The notes below the pieces were generated by a model. That model searched no databases. It saw nothing but the letters and a program-made list of their open reading frames with translations, and was not told the origin of the DNA. The position numbers and the translations under genes are program-made. 64,000 nucleotides of DNA from Clostridium sp. ZS2-4 (GTDB lineage: Bacteria > Bacillota > Clostridia > Clostridiales > Clostridiaceae): positions 124,001 through 188,000 of the forward strand of contig NZ_JAPPRQ010000011.1 in NCBI RefSeq assembly GCF_026719745.1. The letters run 5' to 3'. The stretch's first letter is position 1; every line of letters starts with the position of its first letter. Below, in pieces: positions 1-9,416 of this stretch.

Positions 1-123
1 TGGAGAAAAAGCAGCGGAAATTAAAATGAAATAGAAACAGAATGTAATTTTATTTTAACGTGTCTAATAAGAAATTTGTTGAACAATTTTCTTAAAGTAT
101 GCAGAGAAAAAGACGATAATTTA

Positions 124-153
124 TTAAAATACTATATCAAGATATGGTATACT
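124..153 (+). promoter_or_regulatory. Possible vegetative promoter for the chemotaxis operon
   Basis: TATACT at 148-153 is preceded by TGG, giving an extended -10 element. A weak TTAAAA (124-129) sits 18 bases upstream as -35. The predicted start would fall about 28 bases before the TTG start of the FapA-like gene. The same combination (TTAAAA, then TGGTA-type -10) appears before flgB. No SigD-type CGATAA box is seen here. This rests on motif reading only. Confidence 0.35.
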
Positions 154-188
154 TTTCATATAAGTATAATGACTGGGGAGTGAATTAA

Positions 189-2114
189 TTGAGTGAACAA
201 ATTTTTACAGGTAAAACTTTGGAAGAATGTTTAGACTTAGCAAGTTCCCAATTAAATACTGCAAAAGAAAACATTAAATATAAAATAATTGAAGAAAAGA
301 AAGGATTTTTTAAAAAAAAGATTTCTATTTCAGTACAGTTTGAGAAAGAAGTAAAAGAAAATAAAAACGGAAGTATAAGAGTTGAGAATGGTAAGATAAT
401 TGTTAAAAATCCTAAGGAAGGTGGAAGACCAGCTTCTATAAGTTCTAATAATGAAATTATAGTTAGGGTTGACAATACTGAAGTTAAGTATAAAAAAGAG
501 GTATACGAGGACAGCGATATAGAGGTGGTTTTCCATGAAAACACCGCTGAAAGAAGAATGAATATAAGTATAAGTCCAGATAAGATGAAAGCTTTTATAA
601 GTATTGAGTATATTCCACAAAATATATATACACTTAAAGATTCATCAGTGGATTTGGAGTTAAAGCCAGAAAGAGAAATTATAAAGCAAGTATATCCTAA
701 ACCATATACATCACAAGAAATTAAAGAAGAACTAACCACAAATGGAATAAATTCTGGTATAATAGAAGAAAACATAGAAAAATGTACTAATATGGAAAAT
801 ATAGGTGAGCTGTTAATAGCACAAGGAGAAGAAACTATACATGGTACAGATGATATAATTAAGATTACTTTTAAAACTGAAAGTGAAACTAAAGCATTAA
901 AAGAAGACGATCATGGAAAGATAGATTATAAGTGTATAGGATATGTTAAAACAGTTCAAGATGGTGAAGTTCTTGCAGAAAGATATGAAGGTAAACAGGG
1001 AAAAGATGGTGTAGATGTCAAAGGTGTTTTGAAAAAATATAAGCCAGGCAAAAAGATTACTATTCAGGCAGGTGAAGGCTGTGAATTTAAAGATCCTAAT
1101 ACTATAGTTGCTACTATTGAAGGAAAGCCATCGGTAAAAGGGCAATTGTTTTGTGTTCATCAAGTACATGAAGTGAAAAGTGATGTAGATATAAAAACAG
1201 GAAATATTGAATTTGTAGGGGATATAATTGTCTCTGGAAATGTTAAGGAAGGAATGCAAATTAGTGCAGGTCATGATTTGTTTATTAATAAAAATGTAGA
1301 ATGTGCTAAAATATCATCAAAGGGAGATTTGGAGATATTAGGAAATATAATTAATTCTACTATAAGCAGTGGAGGAGAAGATGTAAGTAATCTTAGAAAG
1401 ATTAAGGATTTAGAAAAATTAAATTCAGCTTTAGTAGAACTGATCAAAACAGTAGAGCGTGTAAAAAAACATAAGCTACTTGGAGAAAATATACATGACG
1501 GTGAAATAATAAAAGTGCTTATTGAAAATAAATTTAAATATATGATTGAATTTTGTAAGGAATATATTGAAATCGTACAAGCCACTGAAAACAGTGAAGA
1601 AAAAAAATTGGCAAGTGTAATTAAGCAAAAACTTATTGGGTGTGCACCACTTAGCATAAAGAATTTTTCTGAGCTGAATATTTTAACAAAATTCATTGAT
1701 TCTATTATTAAAATGCTTAGAGGGACTTCAATTGCTCCTGTAAATATGAAAATAAGTTATTGTCAAGATTCGTTTTTAACAAGTTCTGGGAATATCGTAA
1801 TTTCCGGCAAGGGTGAGTATGTTTCAAAAATTATAGCATATGAAAGTGTAGAGTTTATAACTCCAACAAGTGTTGCAAGGGGTGGTGTAATAAAAGCAAA
1901 AAATAAAATTAAATGTAAGAAAGTTGGAAGCGAAGGAGGAGTATCTACTAAATTAATTGTTGAACCACAAGGAAATATTTGGGCCGATATTGCTTATCAA
2001 AACACTTGCTTTATTGTAGGAAAAAAGGAATATGTTTTAGATACTGCAAGTAAAGATGTTCATGCATATTTAGATTCAGAAGGTGAAATTATAGTAGATA
2101 AATTTGTACTATAA
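189..2114 (+). CDS. fapA: FapA-type (DUF342) flagellar assembly protein with N-terminal Jag-N domain
   Basis: A 641-residue protein of the FapA/DUF342 family, often found beside flagellar and chemotaxis genes in Firmicutes; its biochemical role is not settled. Residues 1-52 (GKTLEECLDLA...KKGFFKKK) look like the Jag-N module. About 90-330 is the FapA N-terminal region. About 330-405 and 530-630 have the short glycine-spaced beta repeats of a beta-helix, split by a charged helical segment (about 405-520) that is probably coiled coil. No signal peptide or membrane segment is seen, so it should be cytoplasmic. The start is TTG, supported by GGGGAG at 175-180. It is first in a tight run with cheW (14-base gap). 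The family call is firm; function is inferred from neighbours. Confidence 0.88.
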   Translation: MSEQIFTGKTLEECLDLASSQLNTAKENIKYKIIEEKKGFFKKKISISVQFEKEVKENKNGSIRVENGKIIVKNPKEGGRPASISSNNEIIVRVDNTEVKYKKEVYEDSDIEVVFHENTAERRMNISISPDKMKAFISIEYIPQNIYTLKDSSVDLELKPEREIIKQVYPKPYTSQEIKEELTTNGINSGIIEENIEKCTNMENIGELLIAQGEETIHGTDDIIKITFKTESETKALKEDDHGKIDYKCIGYVKTVQDGEVLAERYEGKQGKDGVDVKGVLKKYKPGKKITIQAGEGCEFKDPNTIVATIEGKPSVKGQLFCVHQVHEVKSDVDIKTGNIEFVGDIIVSGNVKEGMQISAGHDLFINKNVECAKISSKGDLEILGNIINSTISSGGEDVSNLRKIKDLEKLNSALVELIKTVERVKKHKLLGENIHDGEIIKVLIENKFKYMIEFCKEYIEIVQATENSEEKKLASVIKQKLIGCAPLSIKNFSELNILTKFIDSIIKMLRGTSIAPVNMKISYCQDSFLTSSGNIVISGKGEYVSKIIAYESVEFITPTSVARGGVIKAKNKIKCKKVGSEGGVSTKLIVEPQGNIWADIAYQNTCFIVGKKEYVLDTASKDVHAYLDSEGEIIVDKFVL

Positions 2115-2128
2115 GGAGGTAGATTATA

Positions 2129-2581
2129 ATGAGTGAAAAGGAAATAAAGGTTTTAATATTTAACATAAATGATCAATATTATGCCACTGATATTATGGAG
2201 GTAGAGAGAATTCTAGGGTATGAAGAGCCAACAAAACTCCCAGATTCTCCACAATTTATCGAGGGAGTAATAAATTATGAAGGACATATACTACCTATAA
2301 TGAGTTTATGTAAAAAATTTAATATACCACATGATAAGAGTGAAGAAGAAGCAAAAATTATAGTGGCAAAACAAGAAGAAACTAAAATAGGCATAATTGT
2401 TGATGTGGTTTCAGAAGTTTGCGATGTAAAAGTTGAAAATATTGAAGAACCACCTGAAATTGTAGCTGGAATATCTAAAAGATATATAAAGGGCTTAATA
2501 AAAATAAAAAAACAAATAATAATCTTTTTAAATCTTGCAACTATATTGACACAAGAAGAAAAAGAATTAATTTTAAGATAA
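2129..2581 (+). CDS. cheW: Chemotaxis adaptor CheW (first copy)
   Basis: A 150-residue single-domain CheW protein, the scaffold that couples chemoreceptors to the CheA kinase at receptor arrays. The fold is recognisable from the order of strands and the conserved ATDIMEVERIL and GVINYEGHILPIMSL segments near residues 18-65. A strong AAGGAGG lies just before the ATG. It is one of two CheW proteins in the operon; the other (7999-8400) is shorter and differs in sequence. The N-terminus (MSEKEIKVLIF) is slightly longer than in the second copy. Both lack extra domains, so this is not a CheV. Confidence 0.93.
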   Translation: MSEKEIKVLIFNINDQYYATDIMEVERILGYEEPTKLPDSPQFIEGVINYEGHILPIMSLCKKFNIPHDKSEEEAKIIVAKQEETKIGIIVDVVSEVCDVKVENIEEPPEIVAGISKRYIKGLIKIKKQIIIFLNLATILTQEEKELILR

Positions 2582-2592
2582 AGGTGTTGCTT

Positions 2593-3081
2593 ATGAACAA
2601 TAATGAAATTAGAGTTGGAATTGCAGATTTAAATACTGCTTCACCACCAAAAAAGCTTATAACAGTTGGATTGGGGTCTTGTATAGGAATAGTACTTTAT
2701 GATACTAGCAAGAAAATAGGTGGACTTGCACATATTATGCTTCCTGACAGTACTCAATTTAGTAAGGTTAATAATCCCATGAAATTTGCGGATTTGGCAA
2801 TTCCTTTACTATTAGAAAAAATGAAGAAAGAGGGAGCTGTTAAAAGAAATTTGGTAGCAAAAATAGCAGGTGGGGCTTCTATGTTTAATTTTTCAGACAA
2901 GAGTATGATTATGGATATTGGAAATAGAAATAGTGCTTCAGTAAAAAAAGTTCTAAAAGAACTTTTAATTCCTATATTAAGTGAAGAAACAGGGGGCAAC
3001 AAAGGAAGAACTATGATTTTTGATACTGAAAGAGGAATTGTTCAAATTAAAACAGTAGGTATGGGAATAAAAGAAATATAA
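2593..3081 (+). CDS. cheD: Chemoreceptor glutamine deamidase CheD
   Basis: CheD deamidates glutamines in chemoreceptors and, in Bacillus, is bound by CheC as part of adaptation. The 162-residue protein shows the family signature GLGSCIG with catalytic Cys30 and the GGLAHIMLP segment with His47. I chose ATG 2593 because AAGGTG at 2581-2586 sits six bases upstream; an in-frame GTG at 2584 overlaps that ribosome site and would add three residues. The ribosome site begins on the last base of the cheW stop codon, so translation is probably coupled. CheC is encoded in the same operon, so the CheC-CheD pair is complete. Confidence 0.94.
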   Translation: MNNNEIRVGIADLNTASPPKKLITVGLGSCIGIVLYDTSKKIGGLAHIMLPDSTQFSKVNNPMKFADLAIPLLLEKMKKEGAVKRNLVAKIAGGASMFNFSDKSMIMDIGNRNSASVKKVLKELLIPILSEETGGNKGRTMIFDTERGIVQIKTVGMGIKEI

Positions 3082-3096
3082 TGGAGTGATTATAAT

Positions 3097-4131
3097 TTGA
3101 ATAAAACAAAGGTTATTGTAGTTGATGATTCAGCTTTAATGAGGAAAATCATTTCAGATATCATTAATTCCAATGATGAAATGGAAGTAATTAATACATG
3201 TAGAAATGGCGAGGATTTATTAAATAAATTAAATATTCAAAAACCGGATGTAATTACATTAGATGTTGAAATGCCTAAAATGGATGGTATAACAACTCTA
3301 GATAAAATGAAAGAAGAAAATTACAATATACCAGTTATAATGCTCAGCAGCATATCAAAACGTGGTACAGCGTTAACAATGGAATGTTTAGAGAAGGGTG
3401 CTTTTGATTTTATTGCTAAGCCTTCGGGTTCTATATCTTTAGATATTGAAAAGGTTGGAGAAGAGCTTATAAGTAAAATCAAACTGGCTTATAGTAAAGC
3501 TGTTCATAGTGATAGAACTACTGCTTTGAAAAAAGAGTATAAACCTAAACGTCTGCCAGAAAAAAATAAAAAGATAAATGCTGTAGTTATAGGTTCATCA
3601 ACAGGAGGACCTAAGGCATTATATAAAGTGGTCACTGAACTTCCGGCAGATATAGGGGTTCCAGTGTTCATTGTCCAACATATGCCTGTAGGGTTTACTA
3701 AAGCCTTTGCTGAACGGCTTAATTCTAATAGTAGAATTAAAGTGGTTGAGGCAAAAGACGGGGAAAATGTTGAAAAAAATGTTGTATATATAGCACCAGG
3801 TGGATTTCATATGGAAGTTGGTATGGATAAAAGAATTCACTTGAATACAGAAACACCAATATGGGGTGTTAGGCCAGCGGTAGACAAATTATTTATATCT
3901 GCTGCCAAGGTTTATGGAGAACATGTCTTAGGAATAGTCCTAACTGGTATGGGGAAAGATGGAGCTCAAGGTATAGTAGCAGTCAAAAATAGTGGAGGTA
4001 TAACTATTTCAGAAGATAAGTCTACTTGTACAATTTATGGTATGCCAAGGGCAGCATATGAAACAGGTAAAGTTGATGAAGTACTTCCTATTGGTGATAT
4101 TGCATCAGCAATAGTAAAAAATACTAAATAA
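3097..4131 (+). CDS. cheB: Chemotaxis methylesterase CheB
   Basis: A 344-residue CheB removes methyl groups from chemoreceptor glutamates. The receiver domain (about 1-120) has VVDDSALMRK, the phospho-acceptor Asp56 in TLDVEMPKMDG, and Lys108. The C-terminal methylesterase domain (about 158-344) has the catalytic Ser168 in GSSTGGP, His195 in QHMP, and the GMGKDGA aspartate near residue 290. A lysine/arginine-rich linker joins them. The start is TTG, preceded by TGGAGTG at 3082-3088. Length and both active sites match the family. It lies between cheD and cheR. Confidence 0.96.
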   Translation: MNKTKVIVVDDSALMRKIISDIINSNDEMEVINTCRNGEDLLNKLNIQKPDVITLDVEMPKMDGITTLDKMKEENYNIPVIMLSSISKRGTALTMECLEKGAFDFIAKPSGSISLDIEKVGEELISKIKLAYSKAVHSDRTTALKKEYKPKRLPEKNKKINAVVIGSSTGGPKALYKVVTELPADIGVPVFIVQHMPVGFTKAFAERLNSNSRIKVVEAKDGENVEKNVVYIAPGGFHMEVGMDKRIHLNTETPIWGVRPAVDKLFISAAKVYGEHVLGIVLTGMGKDGAQGIVAVKNSGGITISEDKSTCTIYGMPRAAYETGKVDEVLPIGDIASAIVKNTK

Positions 4132-4146
4132 GCTAGGAGATAAAAT

Positions 4147-4914
4147 ATGGATTTAGAGAATTTTGAAAAGTGGGTTTTAAAAGAATTTAAAATAGATTTA
4201 TCTGCTTATAAATCAAATCAACTTCATAGAAGAATACTAAGCTTAATGTCTAGGGTTGGAGTAAGTACTGTAGATGAGTATGTAAATCTTCTGAAGAAAG
4301 ATGAAAGTCAGAAACTGAAGTTTTTAGATTTTATAACCATAAATGTAACGGAATTTTTTAGAAATCCTGAGATTTTTGAAGAACTTAGAAATAAAATAGA
4401 AAATGAATTACTGCCTAAAGAAAAGAATTTAAAAATATGGAGTGCTGCATGTTCAATAGGTGCTGAACCATATTCAATTGCTATGATTTTAGAAAATTTG
4501 AAAGTAAAAGGCAGACATAGTATTTTAGCGACTGATATAGATAATAATATTTTACAAAGAGCTAAAAAAGGTGAATATGTGTCTTCGGAGATAAAAAATG
4601 TAAAAGATGAGTATTTGCAAAAATATTTTAAGCAAATAAACGATAAATATATTATTGATCCAAAAATAAAAAGTATGGTAACTTTTAAAAGACACGACCT
4701 GATACTTGATAATTATGAAAAAGGATTTGATTTGATAGTTTGCAGGAATGTAGTTATATATTTTAATCAAGATGTGAAAAACCAAATTTATAAAAAATTC
4801 AGTGCATCCCTGAAACAAGGGGGACTGCTTTTTGTAGGTGCAACAGAAAGTATATATAATTATAAAGACTATGGTTTTGAGAAAGCTTCCACGTTTATTT
4901 ATAAGAAACTTTAA
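4147..4914 (+). CDS. cheR: Chemoreceptor methyltransferase CheR
   Basis: A 255-residue SAM-dependent methyltransferase that methylates receptor glutamates and opposes CheB. The N-terminal helical domain (about 1-70) contains the HRRILSLMSRVG stretch typical of CheR. The SAM-binding part has WSAACSIGAEPYSIAM (about residues 98-113), ATDID, and the CRNVVIYF segment near residue 200. No TPR extension is present, so this is the short form. It starts 15 bases after cheB with TAGGAGA as ribosome site and is followed after 12 bases by cheA. Confidence 0.96.
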   Translation: MDLENFEKWVLKEFKIDLSAYKSNQLHRRILSLMSRVGVSTVDEYVNLLKKDESQKLKFLDFITINVTEFFRNPEIFEELRNKIENELLPKEKNLKIWSAACSIGAEPYSIAMILENLKVKGRHSILATDIDNNILQRAKKGEYVSSEIKNVKDEYLQKYFKQINDKYIIDPKIKSMVTFKRHDLILDNYEKGFDLIVCRNVVIYFNQDVKNQIYKKFSASLKQGGLLFVGATESIYNYKDYGFEKASTFIYKKL

Positions 4915-4926
4915 GGAGGGAAAAGT

Positions 4927-6981
4927 GTGGACACATCACAATATTTATCAATGTTTCTTGAAGAATCAATGGATAATCTTCAAGCATTAAATGAATCTTT
5001 GCTACAGCTAGAACAAGAACCAGATGATATAGATAAATTAAATGAAATTTTTAGAGTTGCACACACTATTAAGGGTATGGCGGCAACAATGGGTTTTAAC
5101 GATATGGCTGAGCTTACACACAAAATGGAAGATGTATTATCTCAGTTTAGAGAAGGTAAATTAAAGGTTACACAGAAAGTTGTAACAGTACTTTTTAAAT
5201 GCCTTGATACTCTTGAACAGATGGTTAATAATATATCAGAGGGAATTGAGGAGAGTATTCCCATAGATGATATCATGGAAAACTTAGGAAGTATAGCTCA
5301 AGGAAAAGATAATAACAATGAAGAAAAAAATATTCAATCTGCAAAAGAAGAAGTAGAAAACACAACTGATGAGGAAGTAAAAGAAACTTTTATAGAAATG
5401 AATGAATATGATATCAATGTTATCAAACAAGCTATTGACAAAGGATTCTATCCTTATGAAATTAAGGTAATATTAGATGAAAATACTTTATTAAAATCTG
5501 CCAGAGCCTTTTTGATTTTTAAAGGTTTAGAAGAATATGGAGAAATAATAAAGTGTATACCTTCAGCAGATGATTTAGAAAATGAAAATTTTGATTTAGA
5601 TATAAATATGATTTATCTAACTCACAAGAGTAAAGAAGAAATTTATGATGTTTTAATAAATATATCTGAAGTTAATGAGGTTATAGTCGATAATGTAAAT
5701 GTAAAAGAAAAAACGGTTACTAGCAATGAGCCTCAGATAGAAGTAGTGCAGCAATTAAAAGAAGAATTAAAACCAGAAGTAAAAACAAAACAAACTGCAA
5801 TTAAACCTAAAAAAATAGAAGGCAAATCCGAAGAGAAAAAACAGCATAGAAAGGTTCATCAATCTGTAAGAGTGGATTTGGAAAGACTTGATAAATTCAT
5901 GAATATGGTTTCAGAACTGGTTATTCATAGAACTAGATTGGAACAGATAAGCATAAATTATAAATCAGCTGAGTTAAATGAAACTTTGGAACAAGTTGCT
6001 AGAGCTACTTCAGATTTGCAAGACCTTGTCATGAAAATTAGAATGCTTCCATTAGAAACAGTATTTAATAGATTTCCAAGAATGGTAAGAGATTTATCAG
6101 TAGAGCTTGATAAGGATATTGAATTTATAGTTAAGGGACAAGATACAGAGCTTGATAGAACAGTAATAGATGAAATAGGAGAACCGTTGATTCATCTTAT
6201 CAGAAATGCTGCAGATCATGGAATTGAAAGTAGAGAAAAAAGAATAGCTGAGGGTAAGAAATCAACAGGAACTATTAGGCTTATAGCATATCAAGAAGGA
6301 ACAAAAGCCATAATTAAAGTTGAAGATGATGGCGGTGGAATAGATGTGGAAAAAGTTAGAGCTAAGGCTGAAAAAGTAGGGATAAGCACTGAAGGAATGA
6401 GTGATTCAGATATTAAAAATCTTATTTTTGCCCAAGGTTTTAGTACTAACGAAGAAGTGACAGACATATCAGGTAGAGGAGTAGGTATGGATGTTGTTAA
6501 GACTAAAATAAGCTCTCTTGGGGGTACAGTGGATGTTGTAAGTGAGATTGACAAAGGCACCTCATTTATTATAACATTACCATTGACACTCCAAATTATA
6601 CAAGCTTTACTTGTTAAAATAGGAAATGAAACTATGGCTATTTCTTTAGGTTATATTGATAGAGTTATAGACTATAAAGAAGAAAAAGTAATGAGAACAG
6701 ACAATAAAGAGGTTATAGTATATAATGAAAATGTAATTCCACTTATAAGAGTATATGAAAAACTTGGTCTTGAAAAAGTGGATAGCAATAAGAAATATAT
6801 TGTAATAGTTAAAGTTGGTGAAAAAACTGTTGGGCTTTTAGTTGATGGACTATTAGGACAGCAAGAAACAGTAATAAAAGCTTTAGGAAAGACATTGAAG
6901 GATTTAAAAGAATATATTGGAGCAACGATATATGGAGATGGATTAGTTACTTTAATACTTGATGTTGCAGCTTTAATATAA
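4927..6981 (+). CDS. cheA: Chemotaxis histidine kinase CheA
   Basis: A 684-residue class II histidine kinase that autophosphorylates under receptor control and passes phosphate to CheY and CheB. Domains in order: HPt with His46 in AHTIKGMAATMGF; a CheY-binding P2 region (about 155-260); a lysine/glutamate-rich linker; the dimerisation domain (about 310-375); the ATPase domain with NAADHG (about 425), DDGGGID (about 466) and GRGVGMD (about 516); and a C-terminal CheW-like P5 domain from about 554. The start is GTG with AAGGAGGG at 4913-4920 upstream. All five canonical domains are present and look intact. Confidence 0.97.
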   Translation: MDTSQYLSMFLEESMDNLQALNESLLQLEQEPDDIDKLNEIFRVAHTIKGMAATMGFNDMAELTHKMEDVLSQFREGKLKVTQKVVTVLFKCLDTLEQMVNNISEGIEESIPIDDIMENLGSIAQGKDNNNEEKNIQSAKEEVENTTDEEVKETFIEMNEYDINVIKQAIDKGFYPYEIKVILDENTLLKSARAFLIFKGLEEYGEIIKCIPSADDLENENFDLDINMIYLTHKSKEEIYDVLINISEVNEVIVDNVNVKEKTVTSNEPQIEVVQQLKEELKPEVKTKQTAIKPKKIEGKSEEKKQHRKVHQSVRVDLERLDKFMNMVSELVIHRTRLEQISINYKSAELNETLEQVARATSDLQDLVMKIRMLPLETVFNRFPRMVRDLSVELDKDIEFIVKGQDTELDRTVIDEIGEPLIHLIRNAADHGIESREKRIAEGKKSTGTIRLIAYQEGTKAIIKVEDDGGGIDVEKVRAKAEKVGISTEGMSDSDIKNLIFAQGFSTNEEVTDISGRGVGMDVVKTKISSLGGTVDVVSEIDKGTSFIITLPLTLQIIQALLVKIGNETMAISLGYIDRVIDYKEEKVMRTDNKEVIVYNENVIPLIRVYEKLGLEKVDSNKKYIVIVKVGEKTVGLLVDGLLGQQETVIKALGKTLKDLKEYIGATIYGDGLVTLILDVAALI

Positions 6982-6993
6982 GGGGGAATTATT

Positions 6994-7599
6994 ATGATGT
7001 ATATTGAAATGACTCCTATGCAGCTGGATGCTTTAAGAGAAGTTGGAAACATTGGAGTAGGAAATGCAGCAACTGCTTTATCACAACTATTGAATAAAAA
7101 AATAGATATGACGGTACCATCAGTAAATATAGTACCTTTTGATGAAGTTTTTTCAAACGAAGGAACTGAAAGAGTTGTAATTGGTATTATTGTAAGAGTA
7201 CTTGGTGATACTCCAGGAAATATATTATTCATTCTTGAGAGAAACACTGCATTTCAAATAATAAAATTATTAACAGGAGAGCAAGAAGAACAGTTAACCG
7301 ATATGGGTAATTCTGTATTGTGTGAAATAGGAAATATTATAGCAACATCGTATATGAATGCTATAGCTAAATTCACAGGTTTGGGGATAACCCCATCTGT
7401 ACCTGCTGTTTCATATGATATGTTAGGAGCTATACTGTCTACTAGTTTTATTGAAGCTGGTCAATTTGATGATCAAGTACTTGACATTGAAACTAGATTC
7501 TTGCAAAATAACAAGAGTGAGGAAATAAACGGGCATTTTTATTACATTCCAATGCCTGGTTCATTAGAAAAAATATTAAGTACATTAGGAGTAAAATAA
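6994..7599 (+). CDS. cheC: CheY-P phosphatase CheC
   Basis: A 201-residue CheC, which dephosphorylates CheY-P and binds CheD. Two phosphatase signatures of the family pattern (D/S, three residues, E, two residues, N, then a later P) are visible: DALREVGN near the N-terminus and SVLCEIGN near residue 108, so both active sites appear intact. AGGGGG lies seven bases before the ATG; a second ATG follows directly. Its place between cheA and cheY, with cheD upstream, points to a Bacillus-like adaptation circuit rather than the CheZ type. Confidence 0.94.
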   Translation: MMYIEMTPMQLDALREVGNIGVGNAATALSQLLNKKIDMTVPSVNIVPFDEVFSNEGTERVVIGIIVRVLGDTPGNILFILERNTAFQIIKLLTGEQEEQLTDMGNSVLCEIGNIIATSYMNAIAKFTGLGITPSVPAVSYDMLGAILSTSFIEAGQFDDQVLDIETRFLQNNKSEEINGHFYYIPMPGSLEKILSTLGVK

Positions 7600-7615
7600 T
7601 GGAGGTTATAAAAAC

Positions 7616-7975
7616 ATGGCTAGAGTATTAATTGTTGATGATGCTGCTTTTATGAGAATGATGATAAAGGATATCTTAGAAAAAAATGGATTTGAAATTG
7701 TTGGAGAAGCTAGTAATGGACTAAAAGCTGTAGAAATCTATAAAGCTGAAAAACCTGATGTTGTTACTATGGACATTACAATGCCTGATATGGATGGGAT
7801 TGAGGCTGTTAAGGCAATAAAAGGATTTGATCCAGCTGCCAAAATTATAATGTGCAGCGCTATGGGACAACAAACAATGGTAATGGACGCAATCAGGTCT
7901 GGAGCAAGAGATTTTATAGTAAAACCATTCCAAGCAGAAAGAGTGCTTGAAGCTATTAGAAAGGCATTGGGCTAA
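7616..7975 (+). CDS. cheY: Chemotaxis response regulator CheY
   Basis: A 119-residue single receiver domain. It shows the acidic pair in LIVDDAAFMR, phospho-acceptor Asp53 in TMDITMPDMDG, the switch Ser/Thr region CSAMGQQ and the conserved lysine in VKPFQ. CheY-P binds the switch protein FliM to change flagellar rotation. FliM and FliY, encoded less than 2 kb downstream, both carry an N-terminal EIDALL motif of the CheY-docking type. Its ATG follows TGGAGG after eight bases. Confidence 0.96.
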   Translation: MARVLIVDDAAFMRMMIKDILEKNGFEIVGEASNGLKAVEIYKAEKPDVVTMDITMPDMDGIEAVKAIKGFDPAAKIIMCSAMGQQTMVMDAIRSGARDFIVKPFQAERVLEAIRKALG

Positions 7976-7998
7976 TAGACTAAAGGGAGGAATATAAA

Positions 7999-8400
7999 AT
8001 GCAGGTAGTCGTGTTTAGACTAGGAGACGAGCAATTTGCAGTTGAAACTTCAAAAGTTCAAGGCATAAATGATATCATGGAAATAACCAGAGTTCCAAAG
8101 GCACCTGATTATATAAAAGGATTGATCAATTTAAGAGGAAATGTTATTTCTCTTTTAGATATAAACCTGCTACTAAATATCAATAAAAAAGAAAGCATTG
8201 AACAAAATAATATTATAATTTTAAATATGGAAGATGAACATGTGGGTATTACAGTAGATGATGTTGATGAAGTTCTTGAAATAGAAGAAGAACTGGTAGA
8301 AAAGGTTGATGATCAAAGAAAGTTATATATTAAAGGAGTTATCAATTTTAAAGATAGAGTAGTTACTTTAATAGATATAGATAAATTATTTGCAAATTAG
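7999..8400 (+). CDS. cheW: Chemotaxis adaptor CheW (second copy)
   Basis: A 133-residue CheW domain protein with the typical VFRLGDEQFAVETSKVQ start, IKGLINLRGNVISLLDI core and a second IKGVINFKDRVVTLIDI motif near the C-terminus. It is a plain CheW, without a receiver domain. Together with the copy at 2129 it gives the operon two adaptors, which could serve different receptor classes; that division is inference. GGGAGG precedes the ATG by eight bases. Confidence 0.93.
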   Translation: MQVVVFRLGDEQFAVETSKVQGINDIMEITRVPKAPDYIKGLINLRGNVISLLDINLLLNINKKESIEQNNIIILNMEDEHVGITVDDVDEVLEIEEELVEKVDDQRKLYIKGVINFKDRVVTLIDIDKLFAN

Positions 8401-8420
8401 TAAAGAAATGAGGGACAAAC

Positions 8421-9416
8421 ATGGCAGACGTTTTATCACAAAGCGAAATAGATGCCCTTTTATCTGCCTTAGACTCTGGTGAACTAAATCCGGAGGAGCT
8501 TGAAAAGGATGAGGATAAACAAAAAATTAAACCTTATGATTTTAAAAGTCCTCAGAAGTTTTCTAAGGATCATATAAGAACCCTAGAGCTTATTCATGAT
8601 AATTTCGCCAGAATAATTTCTAATTATTTAACTGCTCAAGTAAGGACAAATGTTAAAGTAAAAATAGAAACTGTTCAGCAGATAACCTATGAAGAGTTTA
8701 TCCACTCTGTGCCTAATCCTACAATATTGACTATTTTTAAAATGCCTCCTTTAAGCGGATCGATACTTTTTGAAAGTAATCCTCAATTTGTTTACAGGAT
8801 TATCGATGTGCTTTTAGGGGGAGCTGGTACAGGACAATATAAGTCTCGAGAATTTACTGATATTGATAAAAATATAATAAAGCAGATAAATATAGGGCTT
8901 ATTGCAAATCTAAAACTTGCGTGGGAAGATGTATTGGAGGTTGAACCAGAAATTGAGGGATTAGAAACTAATCCGGCTCTAAATCAGACTTTAGCACCTA
9001 CAGAGCCAGTTGCATTAATAACTTTTTCGGTTGAAATGAATGGTAGCAATACATTTATAAATATTTGTATTCCATATCTTAGTATAGAAAAGGTATTAGA
9101 TAAGCTTGTGGTACAATATTGGTTTAGAGAAAATGATACTGAAATATTGGAAGAATCCAAACAGAAACTGCGCAGTAGATTGAATATTATAGATTTGGTG
9201 ATGACAGCAGAGTTGGGAACTACTCATATAACTGTAGATGATTTTTTAAAGCTCTCAGTGGGAGATGTAGTGGCTTTGGATACTACAACAAATGAAGCTG
9301 TTAAAATGAAGGTTGAGGATGAAGAGTATTTATATGCAAAACCAGGGATTATTGGTAAGAATAAAGGTGTTCAGATACTAGATATTATTGATAAGGATGT
9401 GGAAAACTATGAGTAG
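8421..9416 (+). CDS. fliM: Flagellar motor switch protein FliM
   Basis: A 331-residue C-ring protein. The extreme N-terminus (LSQSEIDALLSAL) is the CheY-P docking motif. The middle CheC-like domain starts at about residue 45 (HIRTLELIHDNFARIISNYL), and the C-terminal SpoA/FliN-like domain occupies about 250-331. The stop codon overlaps the start of fliY by eight bases, typical of translational coupling. Length and domain order match Bacillus FliM. Confidence 0.96.
   Translation: MADVLSQSEIDALLSALDSGELNPEELEKDEDKQKIKPYDFKSPQKFSKDHIRTLELIHDNFARIISNYLTAQVRTNVKVKIETVQQITYEEFIHSVPNPTILTIFKMPPLSGSILFESNPQFVYRIIDVLLGGAGTGQYKSREFTDIDKNIIKQINIGLIANLKLAWEDVLEVEPEIEGLETNPALNQTLAPTEPVALITFSVEMNGSNTFINICIPYLSIEKVLDKLVVQYWFRENDTEILEESKQKLRSRLNIIDLVMTAELGTTHITVDDFLKLSVGDVVALDTTTNEAVKMKVEDEEYLYAKPGIIGKNKGVQILDIIDKDVENYE

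Noticed and set aside
2-34. Possible last 10 codons of an upstream gene ending in TAG at 32-34
   Set aside because: Too short to judge; the frame is open to the window edge but no family can be recognised.
185-775. Minus-strand open frames opposite the FapA-like gene
   Set aside because: Composition (Ser/Ile/Phe-rich) is that expected from reading AT-rich coding DNA backwards, and no start signal is present.
6672-7247. Minus-strand open frame opposite the cheA-cheC junction
   Set aside because: It runs antisense to two well-conserved genes and its translation is a low-complexity shadow.
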